From assembly GCF_947568225.1 (NCBI RefSeq), contig NZ_CANOOQ010000001.1:2108001-2172000 (forward strand): DNA of 64,000 nt, written 5' to 3'. The stretch is from Faecalispora anaeroviscerum. Its GTDB lineage: Bacteria; Bacillota; Clostridia; Oscillospirales; Acutalibacteraceae. Positions 43,098 through 52,196 of this stretch are shown here, piece by piece. Below the pieces are notes generated by a model. The model was given only the letters and a program-made list of their open reading frames with translations. It did no database searches and had not been told where the DNA came from. Both the position numbers and the translations under genes were made by a program. Positions within the stretch are counted from its first letter, which is position 1; every line of letters starts with the position of its first letter.

Positions 43098-43663
43098 TTA
43101 TTTCCTCCTGTCATCGTATACAGCTCGAGAGGCTTTACCCCAACGGCAGACGCTACGGCGCCGCCGGGAGTCGCCCTCAGAACCTTATCATTAAAATTCT
43201 GCACCAGGCCATTGTAACCATCGTAGCTGATCGACGCAGCCCGAGATTTGAAATCGTACTGCAGGCGGGTACGATAGTCTGCGTCCTTCTGCGATAGATA
43301 CTGTCCCTCAAGCGCATCGTATACCGACTGAAACGCCGAATTCAGATTCTGATCCGCCTGGTATTTGGCCGAGGGAGTCTGTGCGCTGCTCAGCGCATCC
43401 GCCGCCTGACGCAGCGCCACGATACGCGCATCACTGGAATCCAGATACCGCCCGGCCACTGTAATCAGGTTTCCCGAAAGGGATGCCCGCGATTCCAGAT
43501 AGTGCGAAATTCCCAGTCCGTCTCCGCGCGTTCCCTGCGTAAAGGTCTGTTCCGTCTGCTGGCGCAGGGACGACACCGACCGCACTGAGCCAAGCAGAAC
43601 CGACAGCACAACTGCGGCAATCATAATAATCCACGCGGTACGGCGGTTTTTAAGCCATTCCAT
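43094..43663 (-). CDS. LemA-like membrane-anchored protein
   Basis: 189 aa with one N-terminal membrane helix (TAWIIMIAAVVLSVLLGSV) and a helical extracytoplasmic part. It contains ARIVALRQAADALSSAQTPS, then YNGLVQNFNDKVLRATPGG, resembling the LemA C-terminal YN..V..FN pattern. The match is weaker than a canonical LemA and part of the assignment rests on the adjacent TPM gene. AGGAGG precedes the ATG. Confidence 0.7.
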   Translation of the reverse strand: MEWLKNRRTAWIIMIAAVVLSVLLGSVRSVSSLRQQTEQTFTQGTRGDGLGISHYLESRASLSGNLITVAGRYLDSSDARIVALRQAADALSSAQTPSAKYQADQNLNSAFQSVYDALEGQYLSQKDADYRTRLQYDFKSRAASISYDGYNGLVQNFNDKVLRATPGGAVASAVGVKPLELYTMTGGNK

Positions 43664-43684
43664 GGTTTCCTCCTGAAAAAGTCA

Positions 43685-44815
43685 TCAGTCTTTCAGCTCC
43701 AGCAGCTTTTGCTTCAGCTCGCCTTCAATGCGGCCCAGCTCGACCTCAGCGGCGCGACGCTTCTGTGCGCCCTCCGTCTGAATGCGTCGCACCTCCTCCA
43801 AAGTGGAGATCAGCGACTGGTTCGTATGCTGCAGGGTTTCAATATCCACAACACCGCGCTCAGATTCCTTCGCGGTTTCGATCGTGCCCAGTTTCAGCAT
43901 CTCTGCATTTTTACGGAGCATCTGGTTTGTCATATCGGTCACGCCGCGCTGAGCCTCCAGCGCCTGCTGAGAGTGTGCAAGGCCAAGTGCGAGCACCATC
44001 TGGCTTTTCCACAGAGGGATCGTATTGACGAGCGACGACTGGATTTTCTCCGCCATCTGGCTGTCATTGTTTTGAATCAGGCGCACCTGCGGGCCCATCT
44101 GAATCGAGATCATGCGGGTCAGCTCCAGGTCGTGCAGCTTTTTGTCAAAGCGGTTGCACTGATTGGCCAGATCATTCGCGGCCTGAGCATCCTCGGGCAA
44201 ACCGGTAAGCTGCGCTTTTTCGCGCGCCAAACGCAGTTCGTTCTGCTGCACACTCTCAAGCTTCTCTTTACCGGCCAGAATATACATGGAAACCTCTTTA
44301 AAATAATTGAGGTTCTGGTCATACATTTTATCCAGCATCGCAATGTCCTTCATGAGCTGAATCTGGTGGTTTTCCAGCGTGGCAATAATTTTGTCCACGT
44401 TGAACTCCACCTTATCATACTTCGTTTTCAGCGCGGCGATCTGGTTATTTGTTTTTTTCAAAAAGCCGAATAGACCCTTTTTTTCCTCAGGTTTAATCTC
44501 CAAGCCCTTCAGCTCCGTCACGAGATCGGTGAGCATTCCGCCCACCTCGCCCATATCCTTGGTGCGAACATTGGCAAGGGCAGAGCCAGAAAAATCTGCA
44601 ATCTTCTTCTGTGCGCCCGCACCGAACTGAAGCACCTGATTGGTATCTGTCAAATCAATCTTCTGTGCGAAGGCGCTTACCAGTTTTTGTTCTTCGGGCG
44701 TCAGCTGGCTTTTATCCAACGACTTGGAAGGAGCCGCCTGCTCCTCCTGTAGATCCTCTTGTACGAAGACTGCGGTCGGCTCCAGTGTCAAATCGGGTAC
44801 AATTTCCTGATGCTC
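43685..44815 (-). CDS. TelA-family (toxic anion resistance) protein
   Basis: A long helical protein with the TelA signatures LTPEEQKLVSAFAQKIDLTD, DKVEFNVDKIIATLENHQIQ and NTIPLWKSQMVLALGLAHSQ, ending in a coiled coil. TelA was named for tellurite resistance, but family members act in envelope stress. The start is ATG 44815, 7 bp after the XpaC stop, with AAGGG overlapping that gene's end; a frame 16 codons longer would overlap xpaC. It is 376 aa. Confidence 0.9.
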   Translation of the reverse strand, partial: EHQEIVPDLTLEPTAVFVQEDLQEEQAAPSKSLDKSQLTPEEQKLVSAFAQKIDLTDTNQVLQFGAGAQKKIADFSGSALANVRTKDMGEVGGMLTDLVTELKGLEIKPEEKKGLFGFLKKTNNQIAALKTKYDKVEFNVDKIIATLENHQIQLMKDIAMLDKMYDQNLNYFKEVSMYILAGKEKLESVQQNELRLAREKAQLTGLPEDAQAANDLANQCNRFDKKLHDLELTRMISIQMGPQVRLIQNNDSQMAEKIQSSLVNTIPLWKSQMVLALGLAHSQQALEAQRGVTDMTNQMLRKNAEMLKLGTIETAKESERGVVDIETLQHTNQSLISTLEEVRRIQTEGAQKRRAAEVELGRIEGELKQKLLELKD

Positions 44816-44822
44816 CATGTTT

Positions 44823-45497
44823 TCAAACACCCTTTCCATCGATTTCGTGGCTTTCCTTGCCAAATTGATCCTTGGTCAGCCCCTCGCGGGCCATCATGTT
44901 CTCCAGAACAGTAATATCAGTAGAAATATCGAGCGCTTCGTCGGCAAACAGGTGGTCGAGCTGCTTTTCAAATGCCTCTTCGATGCTCGAGAGAATCCCT
45001 TCCACACCCCGCATGGCGGATTCAATATTTTCCCCGGAAATGTCCTGCGATGCCATCCGGTCATAGCTTTCGAGCAGCTTGACTGTGGTGGGCAGATAAT
45101 AATTGAAAAACAGGCGAAGCTTCGGCGCCTTGCTTATATTCTTCTCCAAGTACGCGAAAATCTTTCCGCAGATGTCGCCAATACGCACAATATGCGCACT
45201 GACACCAGGATCGGCAATTTGCTCATCCAGTATACGCAGGCGTTTGAGCTGTTCCCGCCCGTCGTTAATCAAAGCGTCCGCACCAACGTCTCCGGTATTT
45301 GCGGGGCGCTCCTCCTCCGGTACCAAAATCGTTTTCGCAGGGAACACACGGCTCATCACAACATAAACCGCTGTGGAAATGACCGCCGCCAGCACAAAAT
45401 GCCATGCCTGATAAAATGGAAGAACCAACGCCCCCAAGAGCCACGGCACCGCCGCCGCATAGACCGGAACCGCTGATTTTCGAGTCACTTCACGCAT
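44823..45497 (-). CDS. XpaC-family membrane protein
   Basis: Two membrane helices near residues 10-45 (VPVYAAAVPWLLGALVLPFY, FVLAAVISTAVYVVM) precede a cytosolic helical domain. This contains RILDEQIADPGVSAHIVRI, LRLFFNYYLPTTVKLLESYD and GVEGILSSIEEAFEKQLDHLF, matching the XpaC family (named for 5-bromo-4-chloroindolyl phosphate hydrolysis). XpaC and TelA adjacent to each other is the usual arrangement. It is first of the xpaC-telA-lemA-TPM operon, with its own sigma-A promoter. Confidence 0.9.
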   Translation of the reverse strand: MREVTRKSAVPVYAAAVPWLLGALVLPFYQAWHFVLAAVISTAVYVVMSRVFPAKTILVPEEERPANTGDVGADALINDGREQLKRLRILDEQIADPGVSAHIVRIGDICGKIFAYLEKNISKAPKLRLFFNYYLPTTVKLLESYDRMASQDISGENIESAMRGVEGILSSIEEAFEKQLDHLFADEALDISTDITVLENMMAREGLTKDQFGKESHEIDGKGV

Positions 45498-45535
45498 AAA
45501 TTTCCCCCTTTCTCCGGAATGGCCAATCTGCTCTC

Positions 45536-45564
45536 ATTGTAATGCTTTTGCATTTCCCTGTCAA
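45536..45564 (-). promoter_or_regulatory. Promoter of the xpaC-telA-lemA-TPM operon
   Basis: TTGACA (45559-45564), 17-bp spacer, TACAAT (45536-45541) on the minus strand. Confidence 0.8.
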
Positions 45565-45655
45565 GAAAATAGAGGAGAAGGCTAAGCCCGCACCTCTTCG
45601 TGCCGAGCGGGCTTACTTCCCCGCACTTTGCATGCAGGCTCAGCCTGTAAAAAAA

Positions 45656-45684
45656 GCCCCCTTCGGGAAAATCCCGAAGGGGGC
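45656..45684 (-). terminator. Terminator of the glutamate fermentation locus
   Basis: Perfect 13-bp arms GCCCCCTTCGGGA / TCCCGAAGGGGGC followed by a run of seven T on the minus strand. A second hairpin (TAAGCCCGC/GCGGGCTTA, 45583-45615) lies beyond it. Confidence 0.9.
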
Positions 45685-45704
45685 AGAACAATTTAGGAAT
45701 AGAA

Positions 45705-46859
45705 TCAGACAGACTTCAGCACGTCTGCAAATGCCTGAATCGCGGTAGCAGCCTGACCGAAATCGCGCATCTGCTGGTCGACGCCCAGCTTGATGTGCAG
45801 AACACCGGCTTCATCCAAAGCCTTCTTCAGAGAAGGATACTCCATCTCCTCCGGATCGCAGAACTGCTGCATGAAGAGGATCAGGCCCTGTGCGCCGCTC
45901 TCTTTTACCATATTGGCAACAAACTCGCCGCGGCGGTTTTCAGCGGAATGCTCATCATAGAGCAGAATGTCATTGTCGAGGCTCGCAAACTGCAGAGCCA
46001 ATGCCATCATCGGATCTGCACAGTCCTCCGGAGCGTCGGCACGGAAAGAACGGCTCTCGTGAGCAACGTCGTCCGCAGCGATCGCTACGTTGTTGTCCTC
46101 AAAAATCTTGAGGAGGGTCGGGTTATCACAGATAATACCACTGGTGACAACCTTAACACCCTTCCAGTCGCAGACCGGCAGCTTCTCAAGCTCTTTGTTG
46201 AGCTCTTCGAGCTTCGCGGTGTAGGCATCCTTAAGCATGAACCAGGAAGCCTTCAGCACAGCGCTGCGCTTTGTGGGAGTGATCACGTCGCAGTGCTCGC
46301 TGGCAAGCTTTACAAACTTGCGGCGGGCCGCACGGCTCTTGTTATATACCTGAATCGCATTCTGAATCGCTTCGTCGGTCATCGGGGTGCCGCTGATCTC
46401 ATCCAGAGCTTTTCTGATGTTGGTGTACTGATCCACACAGAATTTCAGGCCGTAAGCAGGCTTACGATTCTGGGGATGGGCCAGGAAGATGGTGGGCATC
46501 TTCTTGAGCTTCGCCATCGCCACGCGGATGTTCTGGCTCATCGGGCGCAGGGTATCACAAATGGTGGGGGTGATCACGCCGTCGAGCTGATCGAGCGTGC
46601 CATCCAGCAGCATTTCGAGGCCCAGCTGCGCGATGGTGCAATAGAACGTTGCGCAGTACTCTTTTGCCAGACTGATCGTCTTATCGTTGCTGCCCCAGAG
46701 GCCCATGGGAACCATGCCCGCGGCATAAACAAGCTCTTCCGGTGCATAGTAGGGCAGAACGCCGATGATTTTTTTGCCCTGTGCCTTAAAATCCGCCATC
46801 TGCTTTCCAGGATTTGCGGCAACACCGGCAAGCTCATTGATAATCAATTCGATACTCAT
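45705..46859 (-). CDS. hgdB: (R)-2-hydroxyglutaryl-CoA dehydratase, beta subunit (component D)
   Basis: With HgdA it forms the Fe-S dehydratase that removes water from (R)-2-hydroxyglutaryl-CoA to give (E)-glutaconyl-CoA by a ketyl radical mechanism. Features are GKKIIGVLPYYAPEELVYAA near residue 30, the cysteine in GVITPTICDTLRP near 100 and FMQQFCDPEEMEY near 330, placed as the cluster ligands are in the family. 384 aa fits. It is last in the locus, 5 bp after hgdA, and followed by a strong terminator. Confidence 0.93.
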   Translation of the reverse strand: MSIELIINELAGVAANPGKQMADFKAQGKKIIGVLPYYAPEELVYAAGMVPMGLWGSNDKTISLAKEYCATFYCTIAQLGLEMLLDGTLDQLDGVITPTICDTLRPMSQNIRVAMAKLKKMPTIFLAHPQNRKPAYGLKFCVDQYTNIRKALDEISGTPMTDEAIQNAIQVYNKSRAARRKFVKLASEHCDVITPTKRSAVLKASWFMLKDAYTAKLEELNKELEKLPVCDWKGVKVVTSGIICDNPTLLKIFEDNNVAIAADDVAHESRSFRADAPEDCADPMMALALQFASLDNDILLYDEHSAENRRGEFVANMVKESGAQGLILFMQQFCDPEEMEYPSLKKALDEAGVLHIKLGVDQQMRDFGQAATAIQAFADVLKSV

Positions 46860-46864
46860 GTTCG

Positions 46865-48157
46865 TTAGCCCTCCTTCGCAGCTTTGGTTGCTTCCATCGC
46901 TTCAACCAGGCCCTGTACGCGAGTTTCGTACTGAGCTGCGTTGAAGTTACGGGGATCCGCCTGGTCGCCGTCAAACGCGGCGCAGGGGATGCCCAGGTCA
47001 GCAGTGAAACGGCGCTGCATTTCGGGCATATAGCCGGACCACGGTTTGCAGCTGCGGTTGTAGTGAACCAGAACGCCATCTACCTTGTTGTCACGGCAGA
47101 GGCCTTCACGCCATTCTACACCCTGCTCCAGGCAAACGCTGTTCGGCGCCTTGCAGTATGCACGACACAGATCATCCAGACCATCGTATACGAAACCGAA
47201 CGCGGGCGCGTACACAACAGCGGTAACGTTCAGGCCGCTTCCCTTCAGGGGTTTGAACAGAGCCTTCAAATCCGGCCAGCAGGGGATACCCTCAAACATA
47301 ATGCGGTGCTTCTCTTCAAACGGCAGGGTAGAGGTACCATCTTTCACATGCTGCTCCAGCTCGGTAGCCAGCAGCTCAAATGCCTCTGCGGTAGCCTTCT
47401 TGCCACGGGCGGTAACCACGTCCGCCATGTGGTTAAACAGGTCGAAGCCCGACATTGGGGAGGGCTCGTACTGGCAATAGTCGCAAACCTTCAGCCATGC
47501 CTTGGCGGTGCGGTTGGCGTTCGCGCATACCTGTTCGAACTTCTTTTCATCAAACTTATTGCCGGAGATCTTTTCCAGCTGCTTGATCGCATCGTCGAAC
47601 TGAGCGCGAATATATTCCACCTGGCTGTCCTCTACATGAGTGGTGTTGTTGTAGGGAACGTCGATCATGATGAGCGGAATATTGTGCATGCGGGCAATGT
47701 TCTCGTACCATTTGGTCATGCAGTTGCAGATGTTGTTGCAGCACAGAACAAAGTCAGGCTGCGGCATCTGACGGGATACATTGGTGGTCTCCACGCCGGA
47801 AGCATAGGCAAGGCTGATGCGGGCATAACCGCAGATATCATTGTCAAAGCCCAGTTCTTCAGCAGCCGTGCAAAGACGCTCGCCGTCATGTTGTGCGGCG
47901 ATACCGGCGGCCTGGTTCTCAGGATATACAACGGCCAGGTCGAGGACCTCTGCGATTTCACAGGGGAACTTGGAAGAAGACCAACCCACCGGGCGGCCTG
48001 CTTTCTTTGCTTCCCATGCAGCGGCGTAAACATCGGAAACGACCTTGCGCAGGGCGGTAACGCCGGGGCTGGCCGGTTTTGCAGGTTTCTTGGCAGGCGC
48101 TGCAGCGGCTGCGGGTGCAGTCTGCTCAGCGGGTGCTGTTTTCTCAAATTCTGCCAT
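46865..48157 (-). CDS. hgdA: (R)-2-hydroxyglutaryl-CoA dehydratase, alpha subunit (component D)
   Basis: The alpha subunit partners HgdB and carries cluster-ligand cysteines such as those in PDFVLCCNNICNCMTKW near residue 140. The C-terminal GVLVHYNRSCKPWSGYMPEM segment is typical of the family. An Ala/Pro/Lys-rich N-terminal ~30 residues (APAAAAAPAKKPAKPA) looks like a linker and is unusual for this enzyme. 430 aa is somewhat shorter than the Acidaminococcus subunit. It sits 91 bp after the activator gene. Confidence 0.93.
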   Translation of the reverse strand: MAEFEKTAPAEQTAPAAAAAPAKKPAKPASPGVTALRKVVSDVYAAAWEAKKAGRPVGWSSSKFPCEIAEVLDLAVVYPENQAAGIAAQHDGERLCTAAEELGFDNDICGYARISLAYASGVETTNVSRQMPQPDFVLCCNNICNCMTKWYENIARMHNIPLIMIDVPYNNTTHVEDSQVEYIRAQFDDAIKQLEKISGNKFDEKKFEQVCANANRTAKAWLKVCDYCQYEPSPMSGFDLFNHMADVVTARGKKATAEAFELLATELEQHVKDGTSTLPFEEKHRIMFEGIPCWPDLKALFKPLKGSGLNVTAVVYAPAFGFVYDGLDDLCRAYCKAPNSVCLEQGVEWREGLCRDNKVDGVLVHYNRSCKPWSGYMPEMQRRFTADLGIPCAAFDGDQADPRNFNAAQYETRVQGLVEAMEATKAAKEG

Positions 48158-48248
48158 AGTTCACTCGCTCCTTCAAATTATAATAAGAAAGGGTTTCAAA
48201 TGTATGGGAAAGTCTCCCACACCGTATAAATTCATCGAATACTTAGGT

Positions 48249-49040
48249 TCAATCATTCTTTCGGGTCGCCTTCTGGTATGCAAACAGCGCGGCGCCAAGC
48301 GCACCGCCATACTGAGCCAGAGGAGAGGTATACACCTTATGGCCCAACTCCTCCTCCATGGCGGCAACGACACCCTTGTTCTGCGCTACGCCGCCGGTCA
48401 TAACGACCTGATCGCGCACGCCGACACGGCGCGCCAATCCGGTAACCTTGGAGGCAATGGAATGGTGTATTCCGTTAATGATATCGTGCATATCACTGCC
48501 TTGCGCCAGTTGACTGATCACTTCGCTTTCAGCGAATACCGTACAGGTGGAGCTGATTGCCACCCGTTTGGTGGATTTTTCACCTAGATCACCCAGGTCG
48601 GCAATATTTACTTCCAGCACACGTGCCATTACGTCGAGGAAACGCCCCGTGCCGGCGGCACATTTATCGTTCATCTGGAAATTAACCATGATGCCATTAT
48701 CGATCTGGAGCACCTTCATGTCCTGTCCGCCAATGTCAATGACAGTGTGGACGTCAGGAAACAGGTAGTATGCGCCCTTTGCATGACAGCTCAGCTCGCT
48801 CATCTGGTCATCCACAATGTTCAGTGAATTGCGCCCGTAGCCGGTGCCAAGAATAAAGCTCATGTCCTCTTTTTTCATTCCGCAGTTATCCAGCACCTCT
48901 TTGATCGCGCGCTCGGGGCCACTGGTACCAGCGCCGACGGCAATCAATGCTTTACTGACGATTTCCTGCCCATCTTTTAAAATGACACACTTGGACGTGG
49001 TGGAACCAACGTCAATACCCAACGTATACTTTGCTTCCAT
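48249..49040 (-). CDS. hgdC: 2-hydroxyglutaryl-CoA dehydratase activator (component A)
   Basis: An ASKHA-fold ATPase that shoots one electron into the dehydratase at the cost of ATP. The phosphate loop GIDVGSTTSK is at residues 8-17. Cys127 (NDKCAAGTGRF) and Cys166 (SSTCTVFAES) fall exactly at the positions known to hold the [4Fe-4S] cluster at the dimer interface in Acidaminococcus HgdC. The start is the ATG behind AGGAAGGTAACT, giving 263 aa, not a frame 25 codons longer. The protein is oxygen-sensitive in characterised cases. Confidence 0.96.
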   Translation of the reverse strand: MEAKYTLGIDVGSTTSKCVILKDGQEIVSKALIAVGAGTSGPERAIKEVLDNCGMKKEDMSFILGTGYGRNSLNIVDDQMSELSCHAKGAYYLFPDVHTVIDIGGQDMKVLQIDNGIMVNFQMNDKCAAGTGRFLDVMARVLEVNIADLGDLGEKSTKRVAISSTCTVFAESEVISQLAQGSDMHDIINGIHHSIASKVTGLARRVGVRDQVVMTGGVAQNKGVVAAMEEELGHKVYTSPLAQYGGALGAALFAYQKATRKND

Positions 49041-49192
49041 AGTTACCTTCCTACCAATTGACTTTTTTAGAACGGGAAACCGGCGTTTCGGACCATACTG
49101 GAACAGAACCGCCAAACATTCAAAAACTCTGCGCCGCCGGCGGAGTCCTAAACAAGGCTCCGCCGCAGTGCAAAGAATAAAATGTAGTATAA

Positions 49193-49990
49193 TTACTCTT
49201 TCGGAACCTTAATGAATACCTGGCCGGGGTCGATCTCTTCGCGGATCGTCTTGATGACTTCCGGAGAGGGCGGCGGCAGCAGCTCTGCTCTGGAGGTATC
49301 AATCTCAAAACCGGTGTTCTCTACGATCTCTTCAATAGAAGAGGACTCGTAGTAACCTGCCAGATACATTCTCTTGGTGGTTTCGTCAAACTTCATAACA
49401 CCCTTGTCCGTAACGACCATCAGCGGTCCACGGTTCTGGGGCAGGCCTGCCTTTTTGCGTCCGTCGAGGCCGCCGGTCATCCAGCCAGGGCTGGTGATGT
49501 AATCGATCTTCTCAGTAAAGCGGCGCTTTTCGTGCTGCATCATGAGAACGGTATCGACATACGTTGCGATACCGTTTGCTCCGCCGGAGCCAGAGAAACG
49601 GGTGGTAGGGTGATTGTAATCGCCCATGGAGGTGGAGTTGACATTGCCGTAAGGGTCAATTTCAGCGCCGCCGATGAAAGCGATCATTCTGTCTCTGTTC
49701 TTCAGCCACTCATTGGCCTGGAAGCCAATGTAGCGAACCGGAGGCCACTGCACGGAGCAATGTGCCATAAAGCGGCAGTCACCAACCGAGGTAGGAACCT
49801 GGACGGGATCGCAGTCGATCAGTCCGCTCTCAACGATGAGAGTGCAGTCAGGGGAAAATATCTTCTTGGCAACAGTGGCACCGATGAGGGGAAGTCCTGT
49901 TCCAACAATCGCGATATGATCATTGGTAATCGCACGGGCAATCGTAATTGCCTGCATTTCTTTATTGGTGTAATTCGTATAGTTAGCCAT
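49193..49990 (-). CDS. gctB: Glutaconate CoA-transferase, subunit B
   Basis: GctAB transfers CoA from acetyl-CoA (or glutaconyl-CoA) to (R)-2-hydroxyglutarate. The catalytic glutamate lies in LIVESGLID at residue 54, the same number as the thioester-forming Glu54 of the Acidaminococcus enzyme. 265 aa is the family length. The start codon overlaps the gctA stop (TAATG), so the subunits are translationally coupled. A GC-rich hairpin follows the gene near 49128-49167. Confidence 0.95.
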   Translation of the reverse strand: MANYTNYTNKEMQAITIARAITNDHIAIVGTGLPLIGATVAKKIFSPDCTLIVESGLIDCDPVQVPTSVGDCRFMAHCSVQWPPVRYIGFQANEWLKNRDRMIAFIGGAEIDPYGNVNSTSMGDYNHPTTRFSGSGGANGIATYVDTVLMMQHEKRRFTEKIDYITSPGWMTGGLDGRKKAGLPQNRGPLMVVTDKGVMKFDETTKRMYLAGYYESSSIEEIVENTGFEIDTSRAELLPPPSPEVIKTIREEIDPGQVFIKVPKE

Positions 49991-50964
49991 TACTTCTTCT
50001 CCTCCTTTGCCTGCGCCGTCATATCAATATGGTAGCCGAGACCCGGAACAACCTTCAGGTTGGCCAGTCTTGCGCCGCCCACCTTATTGAGGTAGTCCTC
50101 GTGTGTCGGGGTAGAGAATACCCACTCCTGGCAGAAAGCATCGAAAGCTTCCTGTGTTTTAGAGGCAACGTCGTATGCTTTGTAGTATTTGCCGTCATAG
50201 TCATAGTAGTCATAGCACTGTGACGGATGCGCACCGTGCGGCGCATGAACAACAGCATCCACGCAGAAGCCGGGAATGGTGTTCAGGTTGGGATCGCGGC
50301 GGATGTACTCATCGGAAACCAGCTCTTCGCAGGTAACAATGACCTTCTTCGCAGCGCCCGCAATATCGGTATCCTGGAACTCGTCGCCCAGAATGCGGCA
50401 GGTTCCGTCGGGGGAAGCCATCTGTACATGGATGACAGCAACGTCAATCTCCTGAACAGGAAGAAGCAGCAGCTTCTCTTCGGGCTTCATGGGATTCTGC
50501 TCAATGACGAACTTTTCATCGGGCAGTTTGTCGATGGTCTTTCTGATCTCCTTAGAGATGCCCCACTTGTCAGCAAGGCCGGTACCCATCATCAAACGGC
50601 TGGGAACATAGGGGAAACCCAGAGCAGCAGCATGGAACATCAGCATGATAGCATCCTGAGAATAGTCCTCGAACAGGATGTCCCCATTTTCAATCGCTGC
50701 GCGAAAACGGCGAGAAACGTTCGTGAAACCGGAGTTGGCGGTGTAGCAGTTAATGTACGCTTTTACGCGCCCGCAGCCGATGAGCAGATCCGCATCGCCT
50801 CCGTTAGCACCCGCGTTCAAAATAAAATCTTTCTTCCCCTGTCTGAGGATTTCATGGATAGCAGCGAAGGGCTTTCTGTTGGTGGTGAAACCACCGAACG
50901 CGATGCTGTCGCCGTCGTTTACGAATTTCGCTACTGCTTCAGATAGCGTATACACTTTTCCCAC
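49990..50964 (-). CDS. gctA: Glutaconate CoA-transferase, subunit A
   Basis: Subunit A of the family I CoA-transferase. It starts VGKVYTLSEAVAKFVNDGDS, followed by IAFGGFTTNRKPFAAIHEIL and the GANGGDADLLIGCGRVK block near 70. I place the start at GTG 50964 because GGAGG lies 7 nt upstream, giving 324 aa. The frame continues 49 codons further upstream but only through a strongly structured GC-rich spacer. Coupled to gctB. Confidence 0.95.
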   Translation of the reverse strand: MGKVYTLSEAVAKFVNDGDSIAFGGFTTNRKPFAAIHEILRQGKKDFILNAGANGGDADLLIGCGRVKAYINCYTANSGFTNVSRRFRAAIENGDILFEDYSQDAIMLMFHAAALGFPYVPSRLMMGTGLADKWGISKEIRKTIDKLPDEKFVIEQNPMKPEEKLLLLPVQEIDVAVIHVQMASPDGTCRILGDEFQDTDIAGAAKKVIVTCEELVSDEYIRRDPNLNTIPGFCVDAVVHAPHGAHPSQCYDYYDYDGKYYKAYDVASKTQEAFDAFCQEWVFSTPTHEDYLNKVGGARLANLKVVPGLGYHIDMTAQAKEEKK

Positions 50965-51027
50965 GGTAAAACCTCCAATATAAGTATAATGGATGGATTC
51001 GGCTGGAAAACCGGCCGGCTCCATCTG

Positions 51028-51134
51028 AAAAAAAGCAATTTCCAGCGCGGCAGCGCGCGCGGGACCGCATTGAGCCGGGGAAAGCCCGCGCGGCGGCGCG
51101 GAAGCCTTCAATGCAAATGTCCTCGCGCGCTGCC
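51028..51134. other. Long nested inverted repeat between etfA and gctA
   Basis: Perfect outer arms of 11 bp (GGCAGCGCGCG 51049-51059 / CGCGCGCTGCC 51124-51134) enclose GGAC/GTCC, GCATTGA/TCAATGC (51067-51073 / 51108-51114) and CCGCGC/GCGCGG. The whole forms one ~86-nt nested hairpin. A T7 run (minus strand) follows about 15 nt after the stem. It could stabilise or process the mRNA, or attenuate transcription. Confidence 0.7.
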
Positions 51135-51156
51135 ATACTGAAAGCCTAATGATTTA

Positions 51157-52176
51157 TCAGGCGTTGCTTTTTTCTGCCTTAGCTTTTCTTACCTGCTCTG
51201 TGAACAAAGGCAAGATTTTCATCGCGTCGCCCACAACACCGTAGTCTGCCACCTCAAAGATGGGAGCGCTGGGGTCTTTATTGATCGCGATAATGACATC
51301 GGATTCTTCCATGCCGGCCAGGTGCTGAATGGCACCGGAAATGCCGCAGGCAATATACAGATTCGGGCGAACCGTTTTACCGGTCTGACCAACCTGACGG
51401 TCTTTCTCAACCCAGCCCGCGTCAACCGCGGTACGGGAAGAGGAAACAGTACCACCCAGAACATCTGCCAGGTCTTCGAGGAGCTTGAAGTTCTCGGGGC
51501 AGCCCATGCCGCGTCCGCCGGAAACCAGCACATTGGCTTCCTGAATATCCATCTTCTCGCTGACCTTCTTGATGACTTCGAGCACTTCCACGTTGACATG
51601 CGCAGCCAGATCGGGAACAGAGAAGGTCTCCACAACCGGGTGAGCGTTATCCACGGGAGTCAGGCGCTGCATTACGCCGGGGCGAACGGTCGCCATCTGA
51701 GGACGGAAGTCCGCGCAGGCGATGGTGGCCATGATGTTGCCGCCGAATGCGGGGCGGGTCATCAGCAGGTTGCCGGTGCCCTCTTCGATCTCCAACGCGG
51801 TGCAGTCGGCGGTCAGGCCGGTGTGCACTCTGGCGGAAATACGGGGAGCGAGGTCGCGGCCAATAGCGGTTGCACCGTACAGCACGATCTCAGGCTGATA
51901 TTTTTTCACGATTTCGGTAATGACATGCGCGTAAGGCTCGGTGGTGTAGGTTTCCAGAATCGGATCCTCCGCGATTACTACGCGGTCCGCGCCATAACGG
52001 CCCAGCTGCTCCGGCAGATGGCCGATTTTGTTACCCAGCACAACAGCGGTAACTTCTGTGTTCAGATCTTTGGCCAAAGCCTTGCTTTTGCCAACCAGTT
52101 CCAGCGCAACGTTGGACAGCTTTCCGTCCACCTGCTGGGCAAATACGAATATTCCCTTATATGCTTCGTTACTCAT
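51157..52176 (-). CDS. etfA: Electron transfer flavoprotein, alpha subunit
   Basis: EtfA carries FAD; with EtfB and the acyl-CoA dehydrogenase it passes electrons, and in butyrate-forming clostridia it bifurcates NADH electrons to crotonyl-CoA and ferredoxin. The C-terminal FAD domain shows VLVSGGRGMGCPENFKLLED, SSRTAVDAGWVEKDRQVGQTG and YIACGISGAIQHLAGM. 339 aa is normal. It lies 20 bp after etfB. Confidence 0.96.
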   Translation of the reverse strand: MSNEAYKGIFVFAQQVDGKLSNVALELVGKSKALAKDLNTEVTAVVLGNKIGHLPEQLGRYGADRVVIAEDPILETYTTEPYAHVITEIVKKYQPEIVLYGATAIGRDLAPRISARVHTGLTADCTALEIEEGTGNLLMTRPAFGGNIMATIACADFRPQMATVRPGVMQRLTPVDNAHPVVETFSVPDLAAHVNVEVLEVIKKVSEKMDIQEANVLVSGGRGMGCPENFKLLEDLADVLGGTVSSSRTAVDAGWVEKDRQVGQTGKTVRPNLYIACGISGAIQHLAGMEESDVIIAINKDPSAPIFEVADYGVVGDAMKILPLFTEQVRKAKAEKSNA

Positions 52177-52196
52177 AATTCCTCACCACTTTCCTA

